Shown here: positions 19,917 through 28,988 of the stretch, piece by piece
Layout of the letters: each line of letters starts with the position of its first letter
How positions within the stretch are numbered: the stretch's first letter is position 1
Assembly (NCBI RefSeq): GCF_900114315.1
Contig: NZ_FOSQ01000004.1
Span: forward strand, 62,001 to 126,000
DNA: 64,000 nt
DNA from: Falsiroseomonas stagni DSM 19981
Lineage (GTDB): Bacteria > Pseudomonadota > Alphaproteobacteria > Acetobacterales > Acetobacteraceae
Reading direction: 5' to 3'
Made by a program: the position numbers and the translations under genes
Notes under the pieces: model-generated
What the model saw: only the letters and a program-made list of their open reading frames with translations
Databases searched by the model: none
What the model was told of the DNA's origin: nothing

Positions 19917-21434
19917 ATGGGCCTGTTCGATCCCAAGGGTGGCGCCGGCAATGACCGCTTCCTGGCCTGGCGCGCGACCGGGATGTTCGGCGAGTTCATC
20001 GACCTGGGCGATGGCAACAACGCCGTCCACGGCTTCGGCGGCGATGACCTGATCTTCGGCGGCAATGGCCGGGACACGATGTTCGGCGGCGAGGGGAATG
20101 ACTACCTCAGCGGCGGCGACGGCGCCGATGTGCTGCGGGGGAATGAGGGCGACGACATCCTCTTCGGCCACAAGGGCGGGGACAGCCTGGATGGCGGGGA
20201 GGGCGATGATGAGCTGCGCGGCTTCGAGGATGACGACACGCTCTCCGGCGGCGATGGCGATGATGACCTCTATGGCGGCATCGGCGCGGATACGCTGGAT
20301 GGCGGCAATGGCGCCGACCTGCTGAAGGGGGAACAGGGCGCCGACAGCATGGATGGCGGCGCGGGCAACGATGTCCTCGAAGGCGGCATCGACGAAGACA
20401 CGCTCAAGGGCGGCGCCGGGAACGATCACCTCGATGGCGGGGACCAGGCCGATTGGATGGATGGCGGCGCCGGCGAAGACCAGATGATCGGCGGGCAGGG
20501 GGCGGATACGCTGTTCGGCGCCTCGGGCAACGACAACCTGGCGGGCAGCCAGGGGAATGACAGCCTGGCGGGCGAACAGGGCAACGACGTGCTGGATGGC
20601 GGCCAGGGCTTCGACACGCTCCAGGGCGGCATGGGGGCCGACCTGCTGCGCGGCGGGGATGAGGACGACCTGCTGGTCGGCGATGTGATCGGGGAGTCGG
20701 GGTTCGGCGCCGATACCCTCCAGGGCGGCAACGGGCGGGATACCTTGCAGGGCGCCGGCGGCAATGACCGGCTGGATGGCGATGCGGGGGACGACCTGCT
20801 GGAAGGCGGCGCTGGCCGCGATGTCCTGAATGGTGGCGCGGATGATGACCGGCTGCTGGGCGGGGCGGATGACGATACGCTGCGCGGCGATGCGGGGCTG
20901 GATACGCTGGAAGGCGGCAATGGCCGCGACCTGCTGGAAGGCGGCGCTGGGAATGACAGCCTGCTCGGCGGCGCGGATGCCGACCAGTTGAAGGGCGGCG
21001 CCGGCGACGATGTGCTGATGGGCGGCGCGGGCACGGATACGCTGGCGGGCGGCCTCGGCCTCGACCAGCTCTTCGGCGGCGGGGATGGCGACCTCTTCGT
21101 CTGGACGCAGGCGGATGTCGGCAAGCTGAGCTCCGCCGGCCAGGTGAAATATGCGGGGGTGCGGGACGTGGTGCGGGATTTCCAGGCGGGGGACCGGCTG
21201 GATTTCTCCGCCATCGATGGCCAGGCCGGCGGCGCCGATGATGCCTTCCTGTTCCTGGGCACGGACCGCTTCCTGGCCGGCGGCAACCACGGCCAGCTGC
21301 GCTTCCAGGCCCAGGGCGACGACACGCTGGTGCAGCTGGAGATCAATGGGGACGGAATCGCGGACCTGGAGGTGCTGCTGACCGGCAGCCACGCGCTGCG
21401 CTTCGATGCGCAGGTGCAGGATTTCATCCTCTGA
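19917..21434 (+). CDS. RTX (hemolysin-type) calcium-binding repeat protein
   Basis: A 505-residue protein made almost entirely of GGxGxDxUx nonapeptide repeats from about residue 35 to 395, which fold into a calcium-bound parallel beta roll. The last 110 residues resemble the C-terminal secretion module of M10-type RTX proteins ([27 protein letters not shown], terminal DFIL), so export by a type I system is expected; no Sec signal is present. There is no enzymatic domain. The ATG at 19917 is preferred because GGAG lies 6 bases upstream; ATGs at 19902/19905 are alternatives. No type I secretion genes are nearby. Confidence 0.88.
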   Translation: MGLFDPKGGAGNDRFLAWRATGMFGEFIDLGDGNNAVHGFGGDDLIFGGNGRDTMFGGEGNDYLSGGDGADVLRGNEGDDILFGHKGGDSLDGGEGDDELRGFEDDDTLSGGDGDDDLYGGIGADTLDGGNGADLLKGEQGADSMDGGAGNDVLEGGIDEDTLKGGAGNDHLDGGDQADWMDGGAGEDQMIGGQGADTLFGASGNDNLAGSQGNDSLAGEQGNDVLDGGQGFDTLQGGMGADLLRGGDEDDLLVGDVIGESGFGADTLQGGNGRDTLQGAGGNDRLDGDAGDDLLEGGAGRDVLNGGADDDRLLGGADDDTLRGDAGLDTLEGGNGRDLLEGGAGNDSLLGGADADQLKGGAGDDVLMGGAGTDTLAGGLGLDQLFGGGDGDLFVWTQADVGKLSSAGQVKYAGVRDVVRDFQAGDRLDFSAIDGQAGGADDAFLFLGTDRFLAGGNHGQLRFQAQGDDTLVQLEINGDGIADLEVLLTGSHALRFDAQVQDFIL

Positions 21435-21568
21435 GGGACGGTCGGCCAGGCGGGCGCCGGTGGGGCGACCCCCCGGCGCCCGACGGCGTTAGAGGGACAT
21501 TCAGCCTTCCCGGCGATGGTGCGGCCGGTTGGATGAGCCAGGCCCGCCCAGGGCCGGGAGGAGTGACC

Positions 21569-23692
21569 ATGCCCCGTTCCCGACACGCCGCGCCGATGGC
21601 GCTGTCGATCCGTGCCGCGCTGCTGGGGGTGATGGCGCTGCTGTCCCTGCTGGCGGTCAGCCTGGCCGGGCTGCATGCCGTGAATGCCTGGACCGTGCTG
21701 CGGGAGGCGGAGGAAGCCCAGGCTGCCGACCGCGCCGCGAACCGCTTCGCCGCGGGGCTGCACGAGTTGCTGCTGGAACGCCTCTTCGCCGGGAACGCCG
21801 TGCAGGCCCCGGCGCCCATGCCGGCCGAGCTGAGGCAGCGGATGGAGCGCCACCGCCAGGCTGCCCGCGATGCCCTGCGCGCCGAAGGCCTGCCCGGTGC
21901 CGAAACCCTGCCGGGCGGCGCCACGCTGCTGGAGAATTTCCGCACCGCGCTGCGGGAGGCGGAGGGCCTGCGCCAGCAGGTGGACCAGGCGCTGTCCCTG
22001 CCAAGGGACCAGCGACAGGCCGCGATCATGCAGGGCTATGTGCCGGGCATGTCGCGGCTGCTGGAGGCCTCCACCCGGCTCTGGGCGGCCTATACGCATG
22101 ACGCGGCCGGGCGTGACCCGGTGCTGGCGCGGCTGGCCAGCCTGAAGGAGATCGGCTGGCGGATGCGCGAAGCCTCGGGCTTCGAACTCGGCGTGGTCGG
22201 TGCGGCCATCAGCGGGGAACGGGCGCTGGAGCCGGGCCAGCAGACCAGCATTGCCGCCATGCGGTCACGCATCGATGCGCTGTGGTTGCAGGTGGAGAAC
22301 CTGGCCCCGGCCGCGGACCCCGCCACCCACCCCGCGCTCCGTGCCGCCGCCACCGCCGCCCGCCAGCAGTATTTCGAGGGCTTCCGCCGGCGGGTGGATG
22401 AGGCGGTTCGCCGCGGGGCCGAGGCGCCGGGCGGGCGCTACGGCATGACGGGGCGGGAGTGGATCGAGGGGGGCAACCCGCTGGTGGGCACTCTGCTGCA
22501 GGTGCGCGATGCCGCGGGCACGGCGAGCGAGGACCATATGGAAGCGGTCGTCGCCGCCAAGCGCGCCGCCCTGGCCTTCGCGGGCGTAGCCGCCCTGATG
22601 GTGCTGCTGGTGGCCGCCGGCGCGGCCTGGATCGTACTTCGCCGGGTCACCGCGCCGCTGGCCGAGTTGGCGGCGGCGACGGAACGGCTGGGCGCCGGGG
22701 AGCTGGACACGCGGATCCCCGGCCTGGATCGCAGGGATGAGGTCGGGGCCGTGGCCCGCGCCCTCGGCAGCCTGCGCGACTGGTCCCGCCGCGCGAAGGA
22801 ACTGGAGGAAGCCGCCGCCGCCGACCGTGTTGCGCGGGAGGCCCGGCACCAGGCGATCGAGCGGGAGACGGGCAGCTTCGGCGGGGCGACCGCCGGCATC
22901 CTGGCGCGGCTTGGCGAATCCGCCGCCGAGCTTCGCCAGGCGGCCGATGTCATGGCGACCGGCGTCGCCAGCGCGGGGCAGGCCGCGACGGCGACGGCGG
23001 AAGGCGCCGAGCGCAACGCCGCCAACCTCTCCTCCGTCGCGGCGGCGACCGAGGAACTGACGGCCAGCATCGGGGAGATCAGCCGCCAGGTCGCCTCCGC
23101 CGCCGGCATGGCGCGGGAAGCGGATGAACGCGCGCGCAGCACCAACGGCACGGTGCTGACCCTGGCGGATGCCGCGTCCCAGATCGGCGACGTGGTGCGC
23201 CTGATCGGGGAGATCGCGGGGCAGACCAACCTCCTCGCGCTGAATGCGACGATCGAGGCTGCGCGCGCGGGCGATGCGGGCAAGGGCTTCGCGGTGGTGG
23301 CGAGCGAGGTGAAGACCCTGGCCGGCCAGACCGCCAAGGCCACGGAACAGATCACCGCGCAGATCGGCGCCATCCAGTCCGCGACGGACCTGGCGGTCTC
23401 CGCCATCCGGGAGGTCGGCGGCAGCATCGCCAAGGTGAGCGAGGTGGCGACCGCGATCGCCGCGGCGGTGGAGGAACAGGGCGCCGCGACGCGGGAGATC
23501 GCGGGCAGCGTGCAGGTGGTGGCCCGGCAGAATGACGAGGCAACCCGCATGATGCAGCAGGTCCAGGCCGCGGTGCGGTGGACGGAGGCGCAGGCCCAGG
23601 CCGTGCTGGCGACCGGCGATGGCGTCTCCGCGGCTTCCTCGGAGCTGCGCGGCCAGGTGGACCACTTCCTGGCGGCGGTCCGGGCGGCGTGA
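21569..23692 (+). CDS. methyl-accepting chemotaxis protein
   Basis: A 707-residue transmembrane chemoreceptor. Membrane helices lie at about residues 14-36 and 330-357; the roughly 290-residue periplasmic part between them is helical and has a nitrate/nitrite-sensor-like character. A HAMP domain follows ([16 protein letters not shown]), then a cytoplasmic signalling domain with the hairpin tip [20 protein letters not shown]. The ATG at 21569 is preceded by GGGAGGAG; the upstream ATG at 21533 is less likely. The ligand is unknown. No che genes are in the window; a second receptor of the same type is at 40025. Confidence 0.92.
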   Translation: MPRSRHAAPMALSIRAALLGVMALLSLLAVSLAGLHAVNAWTVLREAEEAQAADRAANRFAAGLHELLLERLFAGNAVQAPAPMPAELRQRMERHRQAARDALRAEGLPGAETLPGGATLLENFRTALREAEGLRQQVDQALSLPRDQRQAAIMQGYVPGMSRLLEASTRLWAAYTHDAAGRDPVLARLASLKEIGWRMREASGFELGVVGAAISGERALEPGQQTSIAAMRSRIDALWLQVENLAPAADPATHPALRAAATAARQQYFEGFRRRVDEAVRRGAEAPGGRYGMTGREWIEGGNPLVGTLLQVRDAAGTASEDHMEAVVAAKRAALAFAGVAALMVLLVAAGAAWIVLRRVTAPLAELAAATERLGAGELDTRIPGLDRRDEVGAVARALGSLRDWSRRAKELEEAAAADRVAREARHQAIERETGSFGGATAGILARLGESAAELRQAADVMATGVASAGQAATATAEGAERNAANLSSVAAATEELTASIGEISRQVASAAGMAREADERARSTNGTVLTLADAASQIGDVVRLIGEIAGQTNLLALNATIEAARAGDAGKGFAVVASEVKTLAGQTAKATEQITAQIGAIQSATDLAVSAIREVGGSIAKVSEVATAIAAAVEEQGAATREIAGSVQVVARQNDEATRMMQQVQAAVRWTEAQAQAVLATGDGVSAASSELRGQVDHFLAAVRAA

Positions 23693-23772
23693 CCGCCGCC
23701 TCTTCGGGCTTCGACATCCCGGCCGGGATCGGCTAGACCCGGCCGGACAGGAACGAAGCACGAATCTGACCC

Positions 23773-26007
23773 ATGCCGGATGACATCAAGTCCCTTCCGC
23801 CGAACGGCAATGAGCGTGAGACGCGCCTGGCCGATGCGCTGTCGGAGCGCTATCTGGCCTATGCGCTGTCCACCATCGTCAGCCGGTCCCTGCCGGATGT
23901 GCGGGACGGTCTGAAGCCGGTCCATCGGCGGCTGCTCTACGCCATGCACCAGTTGAAGCTGGACCCGGCCTCCGGCTTCAAGAAATGCGCCCGCATCGTC
24001 GGCGACGTGATGGGCAAGTACCATCCGCATGGCGACAGCAGCATCTACGAAGCCCTGGTCCGCCAGGCGCAGGAATTCGCCGCCCGCTATCCGCTGGTCG
24101 AGGGCCAGGGCAATTTCGGCAATATCGACGGCGATAACGCCGCGGCCATGCGCTACACGGAAGCCCGGCTGACGGAGGTCGCGCAGGCGCTGCTCGAGGG
24201 GATCGAGGAGAACGCCGTCGATTTCCGCGCCACCTATGACGGGGAGGAGAAGGAGCCGCTGGTCCTGCCGGCCGCCTTCCCGAACCTGCTGGCCAATGGC
24301 GCGGCCGGCATCGCGGTGGGCATGGCGACCTCCATCCCGCCGCATAATGCGGGGGAGCTCTGCGGCGCCGCCATCGCGCTGATCAACAACCCCGACGCCT
24401 CGGTCGATGACCTGCTGGCCCATGTGAAGGGCCCGGATTTCCCGACCGGCGGGCTGATGGTGGAATCGGCCGACAGCATCCGCGAAGCCTATGTCACCGG
24501 CCGCGGCGGCTTCCGGCTGCGCGCGCAATGGAAGACGGAGCCGCTGAAGAACGGCACCTGGCAGATCGTCGTCACGGAGATCCCCTACCAGGTCCAGAAG
24601 TCGCGCCTGATCGAGCAGATCGCGCAGCTGATGGAGGAGAAGAAGCTCCCGCTGCTCGGCGACGTGCGCGACGAGAGCACGGACATCGTCCGCCTGGTGC
24701 TGGAGCCCAAGACGCGGGCCGTCGACCCGAAGATGCTGATGGAGACGCTGTTCCGCAATTCGGCGCTGGAGACGCGCTTCCCGCTGAACATGAACGTGCT
24801 CGACGCGGATCGCACGCCGCGCGTCATGGGGCTGAAGGAGGTGCTGCGCTGCTGGCTGGACCACCGCCATGTGGTGCTGGTGCGGCGGTCGGAACATCGC
24901 CTGGCGGCCATCGCGCGGCGGCTGGAGATCCTGGACGGCTACCTGATCGTCTACCTCAACCTCGATGAGGTGATCCGCATCGTCCGCTATGAGGACAAGC
25001 CGAAGGAGGCGCTGATGAGCACCTTCTCGCTGACCGATGTGCAGGCGACCTCCATCCTTGACATGCGGCTGCGCGCGCTGCGCAAGCTGGAGGAGATGGA
25101 GATCCGGAAGGAGCACAAGAAGCTCTCGACGGAGCAGAAGCGCCTCCAGGGCCTGCTTTCCAGCGAAGCGAAGCGCTGGGCCGCGATCGCCGAGGAGGTG
25201 GCGGAGACGCGCCGCAAATTCGGCGAGGAGACAGTGCTCGGCAAGCGGCGCACGGAAGTCGGCGCGCCGCTCGGCGAGATCATCGTCGATGAGAACGCCT
25301 TCGTGGAGCGCGAGCCCATCACCGTGATCCTGTCGGAGAAGGGCTGGATCCGCGCGCAGAAGGGTCACCTGGCCGCGGATGCGGAGCTGCGCTTCAAGGA
25401 AGGCGACGCGCTGAGTTTCGCTTTGCACGCCGAGACGACGGACCGCATCGTGGTCTTCGCCACCAACGGCAAGGCCTTCACGCTCAAGGCCGATGCCATC
25501 CCGCGCGGCCGCGGCGATGGCCAGCCCGTGCGCCTGCTGCTCGACCTGACGAATGAGGATGATGTGGTGACGATGTTCGTCCACAAGGACGGCATCCGCT
25601 ACCTCGTCGCCGCGCAGGATGGGAAGGGCTTCCTGGTGAAGGCGGATGACCTGCTGGCGGAGAAGCGCACGGGCAAGCAGGTGCTGGTGCTGGAAGCGGG
25701 GAAGGAAGCCGCCTGCTGCAAGGTGGCGGATGGCGACATGGTCGCGGTGGTCGGCGACAACCGGAAGCTGCTGGTCTTCCCGCTGGAACAGGTGCCGGAG
25801 ATGACGCGCGGCCGCGGCGTGCAGCTGCAGGGCTACAAGGATGGCGGCCTCGCGGATGTGCAGGTCTTCTTCGCCAAGGCCGGGCTGCGCTGGAAATACG
25901 GATCTGGCGTGCGGACGGAAACCGATTTGCGGGAGTGGCGCGGCAACCGCGCCGGCGCCGGCAAGCAGCCGCCCAACGGCTTCCCGCGGAGCAACCGGTT
26001 CGAGTAG
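23773..26007 (+). CDS. parC: DNA topoisomerase IV subunit A
   Basis: ParC is the DNA-breaking subunit of topoisomerase IV, which decatenates daughter chromosomes with ParE. The 744-residue protein has the catalytic Tyr128 in [10 protein letters not shown], the [16 protein letters not shown] segment at about 83-97, and a C-terminal beta-propeller-like region. The short C-terminal domain without a GyrA box separates it from GyrA. The quinolone-relevant positions are Ser89 and Glu93, the residues found in susceptible enzymes. It stands as a single gene; parE is not in the window. Confidence 0.93.
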   Translation: MPDDIKSLPPNGNERETRLADALSERYLAYALSTIVSRSLPDVRDGLKPVHRRLLYAMHQLKLDPASGFKKCARIVGDVMGKYHPHGDSSIYEALVRQAQEFAARYPLVEGQGNFGNIDGDNAAAMRYTEARLTEVAQALLEGIEENAVDFRATYDGEEKEPLVLPAAFPNLLANGAAGIAVGMATSIPPHNAGELCGAAIALINNPDASVDDLLAHVKGPDFPTGGLMVESADSIREAYVTGRGGFRLRAQWKTEPLKNGTWQIVVTEIPYQVQKSRLIEQIAQLMEEKKLPLLGDVRDESTDIVRLVLEPKTRAVDPKMLMETLFRNSALETRFPLNMNVLDADRTPRVMGLKEVLRCWLDHRHVVLVRRSEHRLAAIARRLEILDGYLIVYLNLDEVIRIVRYEDKPKEALMSTFSLTDVQATSILDMRLRALRKLEEMEIRKEHKKLSTEQKRLQGLLSSEAKRWAAIAEEVAETRRKFGEETVLGKRRTEVGAPLGEIIVDENAFVEREPITVILSEKGWIRAQKGHLAADAELRFKEGDALSFALHAETTDRIVVFATNGKAFTLKADAIPRGRGDGQPVRLLLDLTNEDDVVTMFVHKDGIRYLVAAQDGKGFLVKADDLLAEKRTGKQVLVLEAGKEAACCKVADGDMVAVVGDNRKLLVFPLEQVPEMTRGRGVQLQGYKDGGLADVQVFFAKAGLRWKYGSGVRTETDLREWRGNRAGAGKQPPNGFPRSNRFE

Positions 26008-26010
26008 CCG

Positions 26011-26895
26011 CTAAGCCTTGCCGGCTTCCAGCACATCCATGGTGCGGGTGAGGAAGTCGAGGAAGGCGCGGACCTTGGGGCTGGTCCCGCCTTCCGCACT
26101 GAACAGCGCATGCAGCGCGATGGGGCCGAGCGGCGCGCCCGGCGTGAGGTCCACCAGATCGCCCCGCGCCGCCGCCGCGCGGCAGAGGAAGGCCGGCAGC
26201 CAGGCGGCGCCGGCGCCGGCCATGACGATGCCATGGCGCACCAGCGGCTCCAGCGCCTCCATCCGCCGCACGGGGCGCCCTTCCTCGAAGGCCACGATGC
26301 TGCGGTGGTGGCCGAGTGGCGCGGCCTCCGCCAGCCCGGCGTCGCGGATCAGCGCCACGGCCACGTCCGGCGCCAGGCCATGCAGCGCGGCGGGGGTGGC
26401 GTAGAGCCGGACCTCGCTGTTGCCGAGGCGCCGGGCGATCAGCGAACTGTCCTCCAGCGGGCCGACGCGGATCATCACATCCGGCTCCGCGGCCTGGGCG
26501 CCGACCGGCACGGGGGCGACATCCAGCACCACCGTGACGCCGGGATGGGCGGCGAGGAAGCCGGGCAGGCGCGGCGCCAGGAAATGCGTGGCGAAGAGAT
26601 GCGGCGCATTCACCCGCAGCACGCCGCGCGGCGTCACCAGCGATGCCTGCACCGCCGCCGCCGCGCCATCGATCAGCGCCGCCACCTGGCGTGCATGGTC
26701 CAGCAGCACGCGGCCCGCATCGGTCAGGCGGATGCCATCCCGCCCGCGTTCCACCAGCATGGCGCCGGCCTCCTCCTCCAGCCGCGCCAATTGCCGGCTG
26801 ACGGAGGATTTGGGCCGGCGCAGCACGGCCGCGGCGCGGGACAGGCTGCGCGCCTCCGCCACCCGGAGGAAGACGCGCAGGTCGTCGCTGTTCAA
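26011..26895 (-). CDS. LysR-family transcriptional regulator
   Basis: A 294-residue regulator with an N-terminal winged helix-turn-helix (DDLRVFLRVAEARSLSRAAA, SSVSRQLARLEEE) and a C-terminal periplasmic-binding-like effector domain (from about residue 90). I set the start at TTG 26895, giving the standard MNSDDLRVFL beginning; the frame remains open upstream but that part has no LysR similarity. It is divergent from the YcaC-like hydrolase gene at 27007, and LysR proteins commonly control the divergent neighbour, so that gene is the likely target. The inducer is unknown. Confidence 0.88.
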   Translation of the reverse strand: MNSDDLRVFLRVAEARSLSRAAAVLRRPKSSVSRQLARLEEEAGAMLVERGRDGIRLTDAGRVLLDHARQVAALIDGAAAAVQASLVTPRGVLRVNAPHLFATHFLAPRLPGFLAAHPGVTVVLDVAPVPVGAQAAEPDVMIRVGPLEDSSLIARRLGNSEVRLYATPAALHGLAPDVAVALIRDAGLAEAAPLGHHRSIVAFEEGRPVRRMEALEPLVRHGIVMAGAGAAWLPAFLCRAAAARGDLVDLTPGAPLGPIALHALFSAEGGTSPKVRAFLDFLTRTMDVLEAGKA

Positions 26896-27006
26896 GGGGC
26901 CGCCCCGTTCCAGGACGGGAACGGCCGGTTCCGCCGGCGTGGCTGCCAGGGCGCGGGCAGGGGGGCCAAGTGATCCGCCGGTGCAACAGCCAGGGACAAT
27001 GCTTCC

Positions 27007-27651
27007 ATGACCTCTCCTGCCTTGCGGCGCATGGCGCCGGACAGCGCGGCCATCGCCTATGTCGACTACGTCACCGGGCTCGATAACCTCATCACGACCA
27101 TCCCGGGCCCGCAATTCCGCAACAACATCCAGGCCTTCGCGAAATTCAGCGGGCTGTTCGGCCTGCCGACGGCGGTGTTCGGGGAGGAGAACGACTACTA
27201 CGGCACCTTCCTGCCGGAAATCCGCGCGCTGATCGATGCGGGGGCGGCCACCTTCCCGCGCAGCACGCCATCGGGCTGCACGCCGGCCTTCATGGAATGG
27301 CTGCGCGCGACGGGGTGGCGGGACGTCATCATCGGCGGCATCTCGATCGACAACTGCACGCTTCACACGGCGCTCGACCTGCTGCGGGCCGGCTACAACG
27401 TGCAGGTCGTGGTCGACGTCTCCGGCAGCAACAGCAAGCTGGCGGAGGACATGGCCATCCAGCGCCTGGCGGCGGCGGGGGCGGTGAATGCGGGGTGGCT
27501 GAACACGCTGACCGAACTCGGCGCGGATTTCGCGGGGCCCTTCGGGCGGGGGATGATGGGCATCATCCAGGCGCACTGGCCGGCTTCCACGGTTGGGGAG
27601 GTCTCCGACACCACGCCGGACGGGCACGGGATGCAACTGCCGCGCGCCTGA
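27007..27651 (+). CDS. YcaC-like isochorismatase-fold hydrolase
   Basis: A 214-residue protein of the isochorismatase superfamily, closest in layout to YcaC (substrate unknown). Asp20 (AYVDYVTG) and Cys117 (GISIDNCTLHTA) occupy two positions of the usual Asp-Lys-Cys triad. The lysine is not seen at its expected place: the FPRSTPSG segment offers Arg85 instead. This would be unusual for an active amidase, so substrate or chemistry may differ. A LysR regulator is divergently transcribed. The gene converges on the leucyltransferase gene with a 17-base gap. Confidence 0.75.
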   Translation: MTSPALRRMAPDSAAIAYVDYVTGLDNLITTIPGPQFRNNIQAFAKFSGLFGLPTAVFGEENDYYGTFLPEIRALIDAGAATFPRSTPSGCTPAFMEWLRATGWRDVIIGGISIDNCTLHTALDLLRAGYNVQVVVDVSGSNSKLAEDMAIQRLAAAGAVNAGWLNTLTELGADFAGPFGRGMMGIIQAHWPASTVGEVSDTTPDGHGMQLPRA

Positions 27652-27668
27652 AGCGCCGCGGCGGGGGG

Positions 27669-28445
27669 TCAGCCGGTAACGCTGACCCTCTCATGCCCCT
27701 CGGTGGCGGCGCTGTCCGCGCCATCCTCCGGCAGCACGCGCCAGACGCCGCCGGACAGCGTCTCGCTCAGCCGGTAGCGGGCCTTGTAGGCCATCTTCGG
27801 GCTCTGGGGGACCCAGTAGCCGAGATAGACGTAAGGCAGGCCGAGCCTGCGGGCGCGCGACACCAGCCAGAGGATGGCATAGGTGCCGAGGCTGCGGCGC
27901 GTCTCCTCCGGCGCATAGAAGGAATAGACGGCGGACAGGCCATCGCTCAGCCAATCCGTCAGGCAGGCGCCGAGCAGCCGGCCGCCGCCGTCGCGGAATT
28001 CGACGACGCCGGTGGTGATCGGCGTGTCCTCCACCATGGCGCGATAGTCGTAGAACCCCATCGCCGCCATGTCGCCATCGCCATGGCGGGCACCCTGGTA
28101 GCGCTGGAACAGGGCGAATTGCTCGGCGCTTGCCCGCGCCGGCATCTCCGCCGTCACCAGGTCGGCGTTGAAGCGCATCACCTTCCGCTGGGTGCGGTCG
28201 GGCGTGAAGGCATTGGCGACGATGCGGATGGGGATGCAGGCGCGGCAGCCCGGGCAGACCGGCGAATAGGCGATGTTGTGGCTGCGGCGGAAGCCGGCGC
28301 GGGACAGCCGGTCATGCAGCGCTTCCGCATCCCCGCCGGCCAGTTCGGTCACGATCTTCCGCTCCGTCCGGCCTGCCAGATAGGGGCAGGGCAGCGGCGC
28401 GGTGGTGTAGAAGAATTGCGGACGGCGGGTGGCGCGCTGGAGCAT
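27669..28445 (-). CDS. bpt: aspartate/glutamate leucyltransferase
   Basis: Bpt transfers leucine from Leu-tRNA to N-terminal Asp or Glu of proteins, tagging them for ClpAP through the N-degron pathway. The 258-residue protein has the N-terminal cysteine motif SPVCPGCRACIPIRI and the C-terminal GNAT-like part with YLGYWVPQSPKMAYKARY. It is the last gene of a minus-strand series (aldehyde dehydrogenase, unknown, penicillin acylase, RDD protein, Bpt). The start ATG is at 28445 and family length is normal. Confidence 0.92.
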   Translation of the reverse strand: MLQRATRRPQFFYTTAPLPCPYLAGRTERKIVTELAGGDAEALHDRLSRAGFRRSHNIAYSPVCPGCRACIPIRIVANAFTPDRTQRKVMRFNADLVTAEMPARASAEQFALFQRYQGARHGDGDMAAMGFYDYRAMVEDTPITTGVVEFRDGGGRLLGACLTDWLSDGLSAVYSFYAPEETRRSLGTYAILWLVSRARRLGLPYVYLGYWVPQSPKMAYKARYRLSETLSGGVWRVLPEDGADSAATEGHERVSVTG

Positions 28446-28484
28446 GTCTGTCAGGCTCTACTGTCCGCGCTGGCCGCTGGCAAA

Positions 28485-28988
28485 TCAACCATCCTCCGCG
28501 ATGAATCGGCCCTGGCGCCCCTCGGGCTGCAGTGCCGCGGCCCGCACCACGAGGGTGTCGGAGAAGAGGTCATGTAGGGTGCGGGAGCGGGAGGAGAAGA
28601 AGGCCGCGAGCAGCGGCACGCCGCCCGCCGCCCAGGACAGGGCCAGCAGGGTCGTGCTGGTGAAGGCCTGGCCGAAGCTGGGATGGCCCGTATCGGATTC
28701 GGACCGCACCACCAGCCCCATCAGCGCCTGCCCCGGCGTGGCGGAGAGCGGGGAGCCGATGGAGAGCGTGCCGTAGAGGATGGGCAGCACCAGCCCCCAT
28801 GGCAGCAGGAACAGCCCGCCCGCCAGGCCCAGCGTGAACAGCGCCAGCAGACCCGTGCCGCCCCAGACCAGCCAGGACAGGATGAACAGGATTGCGCCAT
28901 CGATCAGCCAGGCGAGGACGCGCCGGCCGATCACACCCTCGAAGGGGGGCGGCCGGTCAACGGCGTCGCTGGCGCGGTTCTGGTTCAC
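28485..28988 (-). CDS. RDD family membrane protein
   Basis: A 167-residue inner-membrane protein with the RDD features: Arg-Arg and Asp in helix 1 (GRRVLAWLIDGAILF), a long hydrophobic second segment, then TPGQALMGLVVRSES before the last helix. The function of the family is poorly defined; some members affect ion homeostasis. The GTG start at 28988 lies 32 bases inside the end of the upstream penicillin acylase gene, indicating tight coupling. The next gene, bpt, starts 39 bases downstream. Confidence 0.82.
   Translation of the reverse strand: MNQNRASDAVDRPPPFEGVIGRRVLAWLIDGAILFILSWLVWGGTGLLALFTLGLAGGLFLLPWGLVLPILYGTLSIGSPLSATPGQALMGLVVRSESDTGHPSFGQAFTSTTLLALSWAAGGVPLLAAFFSSRSRTLHDLFSDTLVVRAAALQPEGRQGRFIAEDG

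Noticed and set aside
22438-25584. A 1048-codon open frame on the minus strand
   Set aside because: It is antisense to the chemoreceptor and parC, and the product shows repetitive basic stretches with no recognisable domain.
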